Assembly (NCBI GenBank): GCA_937975705.1 | Contig: CALJTX010000049.1 | Span: forward strand, 5,531 to 69,530 | Reading direction: 5' to 3' | DNA length: 64,000 nt | Source of the DNA: an uncultured Flavobacteriia bacterium | GTDB lineage: Bacteria > Bacteroidota > Bacteroidia > Flavobacteriales_D > Crocinitomicaceae | Part shown: positions 8,751-16,803 of the stretch, piece by piece | Layout of the letters: every line of letters starts with the position of its first letter | Numbering within the stretch: the stretch's first letter is position 1 | Translations under genes and position numbers: made by a program | The notes under the pieces: model-generated | The model's input: only the letters and a program-made list of their open reading frames with translations | Told to the model about the DNA's origin: nothing | The model's database searches: none

Positions 8751-9289
8751 AATTGGGTACGTTTACCGGTGTGTTGTCTTTTGGTGATGTCGATGCGCTG
8801 CTCTAGAGATTCGACTAGTTTGTCTTTTCCGTAGGTGAAGTTGTCGCGCTCAAAGTAGGTAGGAACCAAACGGTCCGTTAAGAAAATAGCTTCTTTAGGA
8901 CACGCTTCTTCACACAAGCCACAGAAAATACAGCGCAGCATATTGATTTCATAGGTGGCTGCATATTTTTCTTCGCGGTAGAGGTGCTCTTCTCCGCGTT
9001 CGCGCTCAGCGGCGGTCATGGTGATGGCTTCGGCAGGGCAAGCCACTGCGCACAAACCACAAGCCGTACAGTTTTCTCGGCCCTGCTCATCTCTTTTCAA
9101 GACATGTTGCCCACGGTAAACCGGAGCAAATTCGCGGGTTTCTTCTGGATATTTGATGGTTTTGCGCTTGCGAAACATGTGGCGCAGCGTTGTGATCATT
9201 CCACTGATAATGGCAGGAAGATAAATCTTCTCCCAAAGCGTCATGGGTTTGTCAGAAACGACTTTTTTGCGATTGGTTAAGCTTTCCAT
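8747..9289 (-). CDS. nuoI: NADH:quinone oxidoreductase subunit I (two 4Fe-4S clusters)
   Basis: This 180-residue ferredoxin-like subunit carries the two tetranuclear clusters N6a and N6b that pass electrons towards NuoB. The ligand sets are C74-C77-C80 with C84 and C120-C123-C126 with C130, each in the CxxCxxCxxxCP pattern. An amphipathic N-terminal region precedes the clusters. It follows nuoH by 13 bases. Confidence 0.96.
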   Translation of the reverse strand: MESLTNRKKVVSDKPMTLWEKIYLPAIISGMITTLRHMFRKRKTIKYPEETREFAPVYRGQHVLKRDEQGRENCTACGLCAVACPAEAITMTAAERERGEEHLYREEKYAATYEINMLRCIFCGLCEEACPKEAIFLTDRLVPTYFERDNFTYGKDKLVESLEQRIDITKRQHTGKRTQL

Positions 9290-9302
9290 TGTATATACTT
9301 AA

Positions 9303-10328
9303 TTAGAACCAGCCATTTTTATAGGCGATGACCAAACCAGTTACCAATAAATTGATAAGGGAGAGTGGGAGCAATGATTTCCAGCCCAAGTGCATGAGTT
9401 GGTCAAAACGAAAGCGCGGGATAGTCCAGCGGATCCACATGATCACGAAAATGAATATAAAGATTTTGGTAGCAAAAGCAGCGATGCCAAGAATAGCCAA
9501 CGTGTTGCCACTGAAATGACTCATGCCCGGGAAGTTGTATCCACCAAAGAATAAAATAGCCATAATGGCTGAAGACACAAACATAGAGGTGTACTCGGCA
9601 AAAAGATACAAACCGAGTTTCATTGAGCTGTATTCAGTATGGTAACCACCTACAAGCTCAGATTCACACTCTGGTAAGTCAAATGGTGCACGGTTGAGCT
9701 CAGCAAGTGCGCAGATAAAGAAAATCAAAAAGGCAACAGGCTGATAAACGATATTCCATACTGCACTTTGACCTTCTACGATAGCGTTCAAGCTCAGTGA
9801 ACCAGATAACAATACGATGGTAATGGCAGAAACACCCATTGCCAATTCGTATGAAATCATTTGAGAGCTCGCACGAATAGCGCCGTAGAGGGAATATTTA
9901 TTGTTGGAAGCCCAACCACCGATCATGATGCCGTAAACACCAATAGAAATGACGCCGAAAACATAAAGAATTCCGATATTGATGTCTGCAACTTGCAAAA
10001 CGATATCGCGACCGAAAAGATGTAATTTGGGTCCCCATGGAATGACTGCGCTGGTAATGAGCGCCGTAAACATAGCGATACCTGGCCCAATAATAAAGAG
10101 CCATTTGTCGGCTTTTGCAGGGATGAAATCTTCTTTAAGGAACATTTTGACACCATCGGCAATAGGCTGAAGAATGCCGAATGGCCCTGCGCGGTCTGGT
10201 CCAACGCGGTCTTGGATCCAGGCGGCCAATTTTCTTTCAAAGTAGGTCATGTAGGCTGCTGCACCCAAAGAAACGAGGAAGAGCAGAATGACGAGTATTG
10301 ATTTTTCTATGAGCAACGCTGTATCCAT
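9303..10328 (-). CDS. nuoH: NADH:quinone oxidoreductase subunit H
   Basis: This 341-residue membrane subunit forms the quinone-access chamber of Complex I. Recognisable family segments are ERKLAAWIQDRVGPDRAGP near residue 30, the acidic LNRAPFDLPECESELVGGY loop near 210, and the EYSSMKLGLYLFAEY segment. Eight hydrophobic helices are evident. The ATG shares one base with the nuoG stop. Confidence 0.96.
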   Translation of the reverse strand: MDTALLIEKSILVILLFLVSLGAAAYMTYFERKLAAWIQDRVGPDRAGPFGILQPIADGVKMFLKEDFIPAKADKWLFIIGPGIAMFTALITSAVIPWGPKLHLFGRDIVLQVADINIGILYVFGVISIGVYGIMIGGWASNNKYSLYGAIRASSQMISYELAMGVSAITIVLLSGSLSLNAIVEGQSAVWNIVYQPVAFLIFFICALAELNRAPFDLPECESELVGGYHTEYSSMKLGLYLFAEYTSMFVSSAIMAILFFGGYNFPGMSHFSGNTLAILGIAAFATKIFIFIFVIMWIRWTIPRFRFDQLMHLGWKSLLPLSLINLLVTGLVIAYKNGWF

Positions 10329-11290
10329 TAGTGAAGGAGTTTGGGGTTGTTGTCGTTTTTGGTGGCGTATTTGCCTTGTGAGATCACAGAATGACGGTCA
10401 ATTTTGCGCGGGCCAATGAGGTTCCAGTTGCTAGGATCTTTTTTGTCAAAGCGGCAATCGTTGCAAATCCAGGCGGTTTTGTCTTCGATGGTTTCGACCT
10501 CACCGTATTTGTCTTTGCGGGCCGTAACACGGAATATTTCGTTGCCGAACATCCAAACGACCGCTTTACCCGAACACTTGGTGCAAGCGCATTCGGCTTC
10601 GTAAGGCTTCAAGAACCAAACGCGAGATTTGAAACGGAAGGTTTTGTCGGTGAGCGCACCTACCGGGCAAACGTCGATCATGTTGCCAGAAAAGTCGTTG
10701 TCGATGGCGTTTTCAATGTAGGTGGAGATTTCTGCGTGTTCGCCGCGGTGCAAAACGCCGTGTACGCGTTTGTCTGTGAGTTGGTTTGCCACAGCTACAC
10801 AACGGTAGCACAAAATGCAACGGTTCATGTGCAACTTGATCTTGTTGCCAATATCAATTGGGCTAAAGGTTCTGCGCTCTTCGCGGTAACGTGTTTTGGC
10901 TGATCCGTGTTCGTAGCCGAGGTCTTGGAGGTGACATTCGCCAGCTTGGTCGCATACCGGGCAGTCAAGTGGGTGGTTCACTAACAAGAATTCTACTACG
11001 CCACCGCGGTTGGTCTGAACACGCTCAGAAGTTTTGTTCTTGACAACCATACCGTCCATGACGGTTGTGGAGCAAGAAGCTACCAATTTAGGCATCGGAC
11101 GTGGGTCTGCGGTAGAGCCAGCTGCAACTTCTACCAAGCAAGTGCGACATTTACCGCCTGTGCCAGGGAGTTTGCTGTAGTAGCACATGGCAGGAGGAAC
11201 GAGGTCTCCGCCAGCTTGTCGTGCCGCGTTGAGGATGGTAGTTCCTGGTGCTACTTCAATTTCGACGTCGTCTATAGTTACTTTTATCAT
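10328..11290 (-). CDS. nuoG: NADH:quinone oxidoreductase subunit G, short form without the molybdopterin-like domain
   Basis: This 320-residue protein has only the cluster-binding front of NuoG. C36, C48, C51 and C73 fit a 2Fe-2S site. H106, C110, C113 and C119 fit the His-ligated 4Fe-4S site. C158, C161, C164 and C208 fit another 4Fe-4S site. An additional C236/C239 and C276/C279 set resembles cluster N7 or a zinc site. The usual several-hundred-residue molybdopterin-oxidoreductase-like tail is missing, as in many Bacteroidota. The ATG at 11290, 4 bases after nuoF, is preferred to an upstream in-frame TTG. Confidence 0.92.
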   Translation of the reverse strand: MIKVTIDDVEIEVAPGTTILNAARQAGGDLVPPAMCYYSKLPGTGGKCRTCLVEVAAGSTADPRPMPKLVASCSTTVMDGMVVKNKTSERVQTNRGGVVEFLLVNHPLDCPVCDQAGECHLQDLGYEHGSAKTRYREERRTFSPIDIGNKIKLHMNRCILCYRCVAVANQLTDKRVHGVLHRGEHAEISTYIENAIDNDFSGNMIDVCPVGALTDKTFRFKSRVWFLKPYEAECACTKCSGKAVVWMFGNEIFRVTARKDKYGEVETIEDKTAWICNDCRFDKKDPSNWNLIGPRKIDRHSVISQGKYATKNDNNPKLLH

Positions 11291-11294
11291 AGGA

Positions 11295-12635
11295 CTAAGC
11301 TTCAAGCGGTGCTTGGATTAAACCATAATTTCTTGTTTGCGCCTCTTGTGGAGACTTCACGTGCCATTCAAATTCATCTCTGAAATGGCGAATAGCGGCA
11401 GCTACTGGCCAAGCGGCAGCATCACCTAAGGGGCAAATGGTATTGCCTTCAATTTTTTTGTTGATTTCTTCGAGCAGACTGATGTCTTCTAAAGTGCCTG
11501 TACCGTGTTCGAGGCGGTATAGGACTTTTTCCATCCAGCCTGTACCTTCTCTACATGGCGAACACTGACCACAAGACTCATGCGCGTAGAAACGTGCAAA
11601 GTTCCAGGTATTGCGCACAATACATTGGTCTTCGTCAAAGACAATAAAGCCTCCTGAACCAAGCATTGATCCACTGGCAAAACCGCCGTCAGCCAAGCTT
11701 TCGTAGGTCATGAGGCGATCGGTACCTGCTGCTGTTTTGGTCACGAGGTAGTGTGGCAAAATTGGAACAGAAGAGCCTCCGGGAATACACGCTTTGAGTT
11801 TTTTGCCATTGGCAATGCCGCGGCAGTAGTTGTCTCCGTAGATGAATTCTTCGACAGATAAGCCAAGTTCGATTTCGTACACACCTGGGCGTACAAGATT
11901 GCCACTTGCTGATATAAGTTTGGTTCCGGTAGAGCGCTCAATGCCAATTTTGGCATACGCTTCGCCGCCTTCATTGACAATAGGTACAACTGCAGCGATA
12001 GATTCAACGTTGTTGACTACCGTTGGGTTCCCCCACAATCCTTTTACAGCTGGAAAGGGTGGTTTCATGCGTGGGTTGCCACGTTTTCCTTCGAGTGATT
12101 CGAGGAGTGCGGTTTCTTCGCCGCAAATGTAGGCACCTCCACCGGGCGTAACAACGAGGTCGAGGTCGTAACCTGAACCGAGGATATTTTTTCCGAGCAT
12201 GCCGTTGGCATACGCTTCAGCAATAGCTTTTTCGAGAATGCGCAAGACATACATGAACTCGCCGCGTATATAAATGAAAGAACGGCGCGCACCCAATGCA
12301 TAGCTCGAGGTAATCATGCCTTCGATGAGCAAATGCGGGAGCTTTTCCATGAGGTAGCGGTCTTTGAACGTACCGGGTTCAGATTCGTCGGCGTTGCAAA
12401 CCAAGTGGCGTTCAACACCTTCTGGCTTTGCCAAAAAAGACCATTTCATTCCGGTTGGGAAACCAGCGCCTCCGCGACCGCGCAAACCTGATTTTTTGAC
12501 CTCTTCGACGACGTCGTCGGGGCTCATGGTTTTGAGTGCCTTTTCAACCGATGCATAGCCACCGTGTTTGCGGTAAGTTTCATAAGAAGCAATTCCTGGA
12601 ACTTCTGCGTGTTCTATGAGTAGTTTTCTTGACAT
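11295..12635 (-). CDS. nuoF: NADH:quinone oxidoreductase subunit F (FMN, NADH site)
   Basis: This 446-residue subunit oxidises NADH via FMN. The NADH/FMN loop GLRGRGGAGFPTGMKW lies near residue 50, the FMN-binding NADESEPGTFKDR near 81, and the 4Fe-4S motif ESCGQCSPCREGTGW near 355 with a further Cys in NTICPLGDAAAWP. With NuoE and NuoG it forms the peripheral NADH-dehydrogenase module. The spacing to nuoE is 4 bases. Confidence 0.97.
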   Translation of the reverse strand: MSRKLLIEHAEVPGIASYETYRKHGGYASVEKALKTMSPDDVVEEVKKSGLRGRGGAGFPTGMKWSFLAKPEGVERHLVCNADESEPGTFKDRYLMEKLPHLLIEGMITSSYALGARRSFIYIRGEFMYVLRILEKAIAEAYANGMLGKNILGSGYDLDLVVTPGGGAYICGEETALLESLEGKRGNPRMKPPFPAVKGLWGNPTVVNNVESIAAVVPIVNEGGEAYAKIGIERSTGTKLISASGNLVRPGVYEIELGLSVEEFIYGDNYCRGIANGKKLKACIPGGSSVPILPHYLVTKTAAGTDRLMTYESLADGGFASGSMLGSGGFIVFDEDQCIVRNTWNFARFYAHESCGQCSPCREGTGWMEKVLYRLEHGTGTLEDISLLEEINKKIEGNTICPLGDAAAWPVAAAIRHFRDEFEWHVKSPQEAQTRNYGLIQAPLEA

Positions 12636-12639
12636 GGGC

Positions 12640-13167
12640 TTAAGAATTTGAGGCTTCGCGCATGGCGTCGAGCATTTCGTTCACTTTTTCTTTGTTGAGG
12701 CGCTCGTAAAACTGGTATTTACACATGAGCATTGGGCCATAACCGCAAGCACCCAAGCATTCTACTGTTTTAAGGGTAAACATGCCGTCTTTGGTCGTTT
12801 CTCCAACTTTGATATCGAGTTTTTCCTCGATGTAGGTAATGAGGTCGTCAGAACCTACCAATTGGCAAGGCCCCGTGCGGCATACTTCTAGGACGTTTTT
12901 CCCGACGGGGTCGAGGTGAAACATGGTGTAGAAAGTAGCTACTTCATATACTTCAATAGGTTGGATGTCTAGGATTTGCGCCACGCGATTCATGGCACCA
13001 ACGCTGACCCAACCGAATTCGTCTTGCACTAAATGCAGCACGCTCAGAATGGCACTTTTTTGTTTGCCTTCAGGAAAAAGTCCAATGACGCGATTCATTT
13101 CGGCCATTGTGGTGGCACTGAATTCTATCGGTGCTTCGTTGACTGCTTGTGGGTGATCTGCTTTCAT
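12640..13167 (-). CDS. nuoE: NADH:quinone oxidoreductase subunit E (2Fe-2S, thioredoxin-like)
   Basis: A 175-residue subunit. The N-terminal helical bundle is followed by a thioredoxin-like domain. It carries VCRTGPCQLVGS and VECLGACGYGPMLMC, whose four cysteines hold the 2Fe-2S cluster N1a. The VYEVATFYTMFHLDPVGK stretch is typical of the family. The gene lies 1 base after nuoD and 4 bases before nuoF. Confidence 0.95.
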   Translation of the reverse strand: MKADHPQAVNEAPIEFSATTMAEMNRVIGLFPEGKQKSAILSVLHLVQDEFGWVSVGAMNRVAQILDIQPIEVYEVATFYTMFHLDPVGKNVLEVCRTGPCQLVGSDDLITYIEEKLDIKVGETTKDGMFTLKTVECLGACGYGPMLMCKYQFYERLNKEKVNEMLDAMREASNS

Positions 13168-13168
13168 A

Positions 13169-14374
13169 TTATGCGTCTAGTTCTCCGGCAATGACATTGA
13201 TGCTACTGAGTGTCAGAACGGCGTCTGAAATCGGCAAACCTTTGATCATTTCTGGATATGCTTGGTAATAAATAAAACAAGGTCTTCTAAATTGAAGGCG
13301 ATATGGCGTACGGCCACCGTCTGAAATGAGGTAGTAGCCCAACTCGCCATTTCCACCTTCTACGGCATGGTAAACTTCTCCGACAGGAAGTTCGGTCTCA
13401 CCCATAACGATTTTGAAATGGTAAATGAGCGCTTCCATGTTGTTGTAGACGTCTGCTTTTGGCGGAAGGTAGAAGTCTGGAAGGTCGGCTTTGTAGTCGC
13501 CTTCAGGTAGGTTGTTGTAGGCTTGCGTGATGATGCGCAAACTTTGGCGGATTTCTTCTTGACGCACCATAAAGCGGTCGTAGGTATCGCCATTGACGCC
13601 GACAGGTATAATGAAATCGAAATCTTCGTAAGAAGAATACGGATTCATGGCACGCACGTCGTAGTCTACGCCTGCTGCACGCAAGTTAGGTCCGGAGAAT
13701 GAATAAGAAAGCGCACGCTCTGCTGAGATGGGGCCGGCTCCTTTGGTGCGGTCCATGAAGATGCGGTTGCGCGCGAGCATGCTGTCAAATTCTTCAAAGG
13801 CTTTCGGGAAAGTCTTTAGGAACGACTTGAGTTTTTGATGAAAAACAGGAGTGAAGTCGCGCTCAAAACCGCCGATGCGGCCCATGTTGGTGGTGAGGCG
13901 TGCTCCGCTGAGTTCTTCGTAGAGCTCATAAATTTTTTCGCGTTCAGAGAACGGGTAAAAGAAAGAGGTAAGTGCACCTGCATCGACGCCAATGACTGAA
14001 TTGCAAATGAGGTGATCGGCGATGCGGGCGAGTTCCATGATGATGACGCGCATGTATTGCACGCGTTTTGGAATGTCTACGCCGATGAGTTTTTCTACGG
14101 TCATTTCCCAACCGATGTTGTTGATCGGGGAGGAACAATAGTTGAGGCGGTCGGTGATCGGCGTAATTTGATTGTACGGACGACGCTCGGCCAATTTTTC
14201 AAAAGCGCGGTGGATGTAACCGACAGTTTGCTCAGAGGAAATGATTTTTTCGCCGTCTACTTTTAAGATATTTTGGAAAATACCGTGGGTAGAGGGGTGG
14301 GTAGGACCAAAGTTAATGGTGGCCACATTGGCTGGGTCAGCTGCCTGAATGACTTCTTTTGGATCTTGGCTCAT
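13169..14374 (-). CDS. nuoD: NADH:quinone oxidoreductase subunit D (49 kDa-type)
   Basis: A 401-residue soluble subunit that, with NuoB, lines the quinone-reduction site. Family motifs include INFGPTHPSTHGIFQ near residue 20, the QTVGYIHRAFEKLAE segment near 50, and the C-terminal SSINVIAGELDA ending (the D-R/D-A-type last residues). It overlaps nuoC by 4 bases. It is separate from NuoC, not fused as in enterobacteria. Confidence 0.96.
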   Translation of the reverse strand: MSQDPKEVIQAADPANVATINFGPTHPSTHGIFQNILKVDGEKIISSEQTVGYIHRAFEKLAERRPYNQITPITDRLNYCSSPINNIGWEMTVEKLIGVDIPKRVQYMRVIIMELARIADHLICNSVIGVDAGALTSFFYPFSEREKIYELYEELSGARLTTNMGRIGGFERDFTPVFHQKLKSFLKTFPKAFEEFDSMLARNRIFMDRTKGAGPISAERALSYSFSGPNLRAAGVDYDVRAMNPYSSYEDFDFIIPVGVNGDTYDRFMVRQEEIRQSLRIITQAYNNLPEGDYKADLPDFYLPPKADVYNNMEALIYHFKIVMGETELPVGEVYHAVEGGNGELGYYLISDGGRTPYRLQFRRPCFIYYQAYPEMIKGLPISDAVLTLSSINVIAGELDA

Positions 14375-14892
14375 AATTCGTTGTTGTTGCGTCCGAAAAA
14401 TCTGTCGTCTTTGTCTTCGCGGGTGGCGTCTTCGAGCACGTATTCTTTGCGCATCGGGAAGTAATCCATGTCGTCCATGTTGAGGATGCGGCGTAGGTCC
14501 GGGTGCCCGTCAAAAATAATTCCGAAGAAATCGTAGGTTTCGCGCTCCATCCAGTTGGCACCAGCAAACAAGTCTGTAATGGTGGCAATGTGTAGGTTTT
14601 CTTTAGGCAAGTAGCCTTTGATGCGCAAACGCACGTTGTTTTTCCAGGAGTGCAATTGATAAACGACCGCAAATTCACGACCAGCCGACTCAGGGTAGTG
14701 GATACCTGCAATATTGGTGAGGTAATTCACACTGAGGTCTTGGTGTTGTTGTAGCCAAGAGATGGCGTCGTGGATGCGCGCAGGCGTGAGCTCGATATTG
14801 AGCATGCCAAAAGCTTCTTCATGTGCCAAAACATCTGCGCCGAAAGCAGCTTGAATAGCCGTGAGGTATTCTTGGTTATTTTGATTCTCCAT
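14371..14892 (-). CDS. nuoC: NADH:quinone oxidoreductase subunit C (30 kDa-type)
   Basis: A 173-residue peripheral-arm subunit. The signature ANWMERETYDFFGIIFDGHPDLRRIL (read in two halves around residues 115-140) is clear. A DYFPMRKEY stretch follows. It scaffolds NuoB and NuoD near the membrane interface. It overlaps nuoB by 17 bases and nuoD by 4, indicating translational coupling. Confidence 0.95.
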   Translation of the reverse strand: MENQNNQEYLTAIQAAFGADVLAHEEAFGMLNIELTPARIHDAISWLQQHQDLSVNYLTNIAGIHYPESAGREFAVVYQLHSWKNNVRLRIKGYLPKENLHIATITDLFAGANWMERETYDFFGIIFDGHPDLRRILNMDDMDYFPMRKEYVLEDATREDKDDRFFGRNNNEL

Positions 14893-15433
14893 GTTGATCG
14901 ATGTCGATTTGGTAGGTATCCATCAAATGCTTGTATTCTTCAGAATAGCGGCGACGGTTGGATTCTTTTTTGACGAGTTCGTGGATGTTCATGACGCCTT
15001 CTATGATTTGTTCTGGGCGCGGTGGACAACCTGGCACATACACATCTACGGGAATAATGCGGTCTATGCCTTGCAAAACAGAATAGGTATCAAAAATTCC
15101 ACCCGAGCACGCACAAGCGCCAACGGATAAAACCCATTTAGGTTCGGCCATTTGTTCGTAAACGCGTTTGAGAACAGGCCCTAATTTTTTAGAAATTGTA
15201 CCCGCTACAATGAGTAGGTCGGCTTGGCGCGGTGTAAAAGACATGCGCTCCATACCGAAACGAGAGAGGTCATAGGCGCTACCCATGGTGGCCATGAATT
15301 CAATACCACAACAAGAGGTTGCAAACGGCAAAGGCCAAACAGAGTTGGCACGTGCAAGCGCAATGGCTTTGTCTAAGTTGGTGAGTTGGTAACCCTCGCC
15401 GTTGATCGTTTCGAGGTCTTCTATTTTTCCCAT
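14876..15433 (-). CDS. nuoB: NADH:quinone oxidoreductase subunit B (cluster N2)
   Basis: A 185-residue subunit that binds terminal cluster N2 next to the quinone site. The tandem cysteines in ATSCCGIEFMA near residue 40, the single Cys in SVGACACSGGIFDTYS near 108 and the Cys in VDVYVPGCPPRPE near 137 make the ligand set. It overlaps nuoA by 13 bases. Confidence 0.96.
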   Translation of the reverse strand: MGKIEDLETINGEGYQLTNLDKAIALARANSVWPLPFATSCCGIEFMATMGSAYDLSRFGMERMSFTPRQADLLIVAGTISKKLGPVLKRVYEQMAEPKWVLSVGACACSGGIFDTYSVLQGIDRIIPVDVYVPGCPPRPEQIIEGVMNIHELVKKESNRRRYSEEYKHLMDTYQIDIDQHGESK

Positions 15434-15792
15434 TCTAATGCTCCTTTTTTATAGATATAGTAAAACCCGGTCAAGAAAAAACCGACAAACATAATGACTG
15501 CTAATAATCCTTCGAGTTTGAGTTCGTAAAAATTAACTGCGTACGGATAAAAGAAAATGACTTCGACGTCAAACAATACAAATAGAATAGCCGTCATGAA
15601 ATAACGGATAGAGACGGGGAAGCGTGCGTTACCTTGCGCATCGATACCACATTCAAAGTTGTCGTCTTTTTTGGCAGAGTTGATTCTGGGGGTCAGGATA
15701 TGCGTGACAAAGAGCGTAAAGATTACAAAACCGGCTGCAACTGCAACTTGCATCAGCAACGGTAGGTAATTGGCGCTAGAGGCTGTTTCCAT
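15421..15792 (-). CDS. nuoA: NADH:quinone oxidoreductase subunit A
   Basis: A 123-residue, three-helix membrane subunit and first gene of the nuo operon. The loop after TM1 has KKDDNFECGIDAQGNARFPVS (split), with the conserved ExCG that contacts the quinone region. FDVEVIFFYPYAV follows in TM2. A TAAAATTG sequence ends 5 bases before its ATG and may be the operon's -7 box. Confidence 0.94.
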   Translation of the reverse strand: METASSANYLPLLMQVAVAAGFVIFTLFVTHILTPRINSAKKDDNFECGIDAQGNARFPVSIRYFMTAILFVLFDVEVIFFYPYAVNFYELKLEGLLAVIMFVGFFLTGFYYIYKKGALEWEK

Positions 15793-15796
15793 TGGA

Positions 15797-15804
15797 CAAT
15801 TTTA
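15797..15804 (-). promoter_or_regulatory. Candidate -7 box for the nuo operon
   Basis: TAAAATTG on the minus strand matches TAnnTTTG with one mismatch, its final G 5 bases before the nuoA ATG. The spacing equals that of several exact boxes in the window, implying a near-leaderless transcript. No convincing -33 element is seen, and a longer alternative TA-N3-TTTG lies slightly upstream. Confidence 0.3.
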
Positions 15805-15876
15805 AGTGTGTAACAAAAGTTACTTTAGTTAGTTTGTTTTGCGCCACAAATTTACCTTTTAGTTTGGTTCTGACAT

Positions 15877-15904
15877 AAAAAAAGCCGAGAAAATATTCCC
15901 GGCT
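15877..15904 (-). terminator. Rho-independent terminator after the outer membrane protein gene
   Basis: On the minus strand a 9-bp stem (AGCCGGGAA paired with TTCTCGGCT, one mismatch) with a short AT loop is followed by a run of seven T. It lies about 23 bases past the stop at 15927 and separates this gene from the nuo operon. Confidence 0.75.
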
Positions 15905-15926
15905 CCTTATTTAGAATACTTATGAA

Positions 15927-16769
15927 TTACTTCATTTGAAAACGCAAACCAATGTTTGAGAAGTTGCCTGCGCTGAAGCTTGTGCCAAGGCCGGCTATCT
16001 GATTCACATTGAAGCCCGGACGCAATTCCATGTATAAATGGATGGGCATCCAGAAATCACGTTTTTTACCTACTCGAAAATCAATGCCGAGCGGTGCGTA
16101 TACGCCAAAGCCAAAACCACCTTTGCTTTCAAACGTTTCTTCTTGGTGCGTACCGCTATAGCTGGAGAGTAAATTATATGGATAACCAGACGGGTCACCA
16201 TAAGGAGAAACGCTATGATGAACATTGGTTGTGCCATTATAGCTCAAGCCAAAATTGGCACCAATGCCACCATAGAAACTCCAGCGTTTGTCCGCATTGT
16301 AGCGAAACAACAATGAGGCATCTAAACGCAATTGTTCTTGCGAATAACTGGCATTGTAGCTGTGCGTGCTAAAAGAGTCTATGAAAAATTGAGAGCCGGT
16401 TTGAGAGCTCGTCAGGGTGTCGATGCGGAAGGTTTCAGTGTAAGAACCGCCTGTCGATAACGCATTGCGCTGATTGGTGTGCATGAGGCCCAGACGCAAG
16501 GTGGCGTTAGGGAGTTTGGACATTTTGAGCCCTACACTCAAAGATTGAGATTGACCAGGGAAATTAAAGTTCATTGCAGGATAAGTCTGATACGCGCTCA
16601 GATCTTGTTGCAATATGGTAGATTGAGGTGCTAAAGTCTGAAAATCGGCAAGACTGCCTTTGCTGGCACCAAAAAATGCACCATTTTGCAAATAAACGCC
16701 TTCAAAGCTGATTTGGGCTTGGGAACTACCCCAAGAGAGCAGTGCGAGACTCAAAAGTAATTTTTTCAT
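15927..16769 (-). CDS. Outer membrane beta-barrel-like protein of unknown function
   Basis: This 280-residue protein starts with a signal peptide (basic MKK, hydrophobic core, cleavage near SSQAQ at residues 15-19). The remainder alternates hydrophobic and polar residues with many Gly, Tyr, Phe and Ser, and the family-like LRLGLMHTN and RPGFNVNQIAG segments resemble outer membrane beta-strands and turns. It has no recognisable enzymatic motif. It lies 34 bases downstream of the M1 peptidase gene on the same strand and could be co-transcribed. A terminator follows. Function unknown. Confidence 0.6.
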   Translation of the reverse strand: MKKLLLSLALLSWGSSQAQISFEGVYLQNGAFFGASKGSLADFQTLAPQSTILQQDLSAYQTYPAMNFNFPGQSQSLSVGLKMSKLPNATLRLGLMHTNQRNALSTGGSYTETFRIDTLTSSQTGSQFFIDSFSTHSYNASYSQEQLRLDASLLFRYNADKRWSFYGGIGANFGLSYNGTTNVHHSVSPYGDPSGYPYNLLSSYSGTHQEETFESKGGFGFGVYAPLGIDFRVGKKRDFWMPIHLYMELRPGFNVNQIAGLGTSFSAGNFSNIGLRFQMK

Positions 16770-16803
16770 AAATAATTTTTTATTTGCTACAACTACGAAA
16801 ACA

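Noticed and set aside
10391..10903. Plus-strand open frame of 170 residues inside nuoG
   Set aside because: It lies wholly opposite a gene with a clear family match, and its sequence looks like an antisense shadow.
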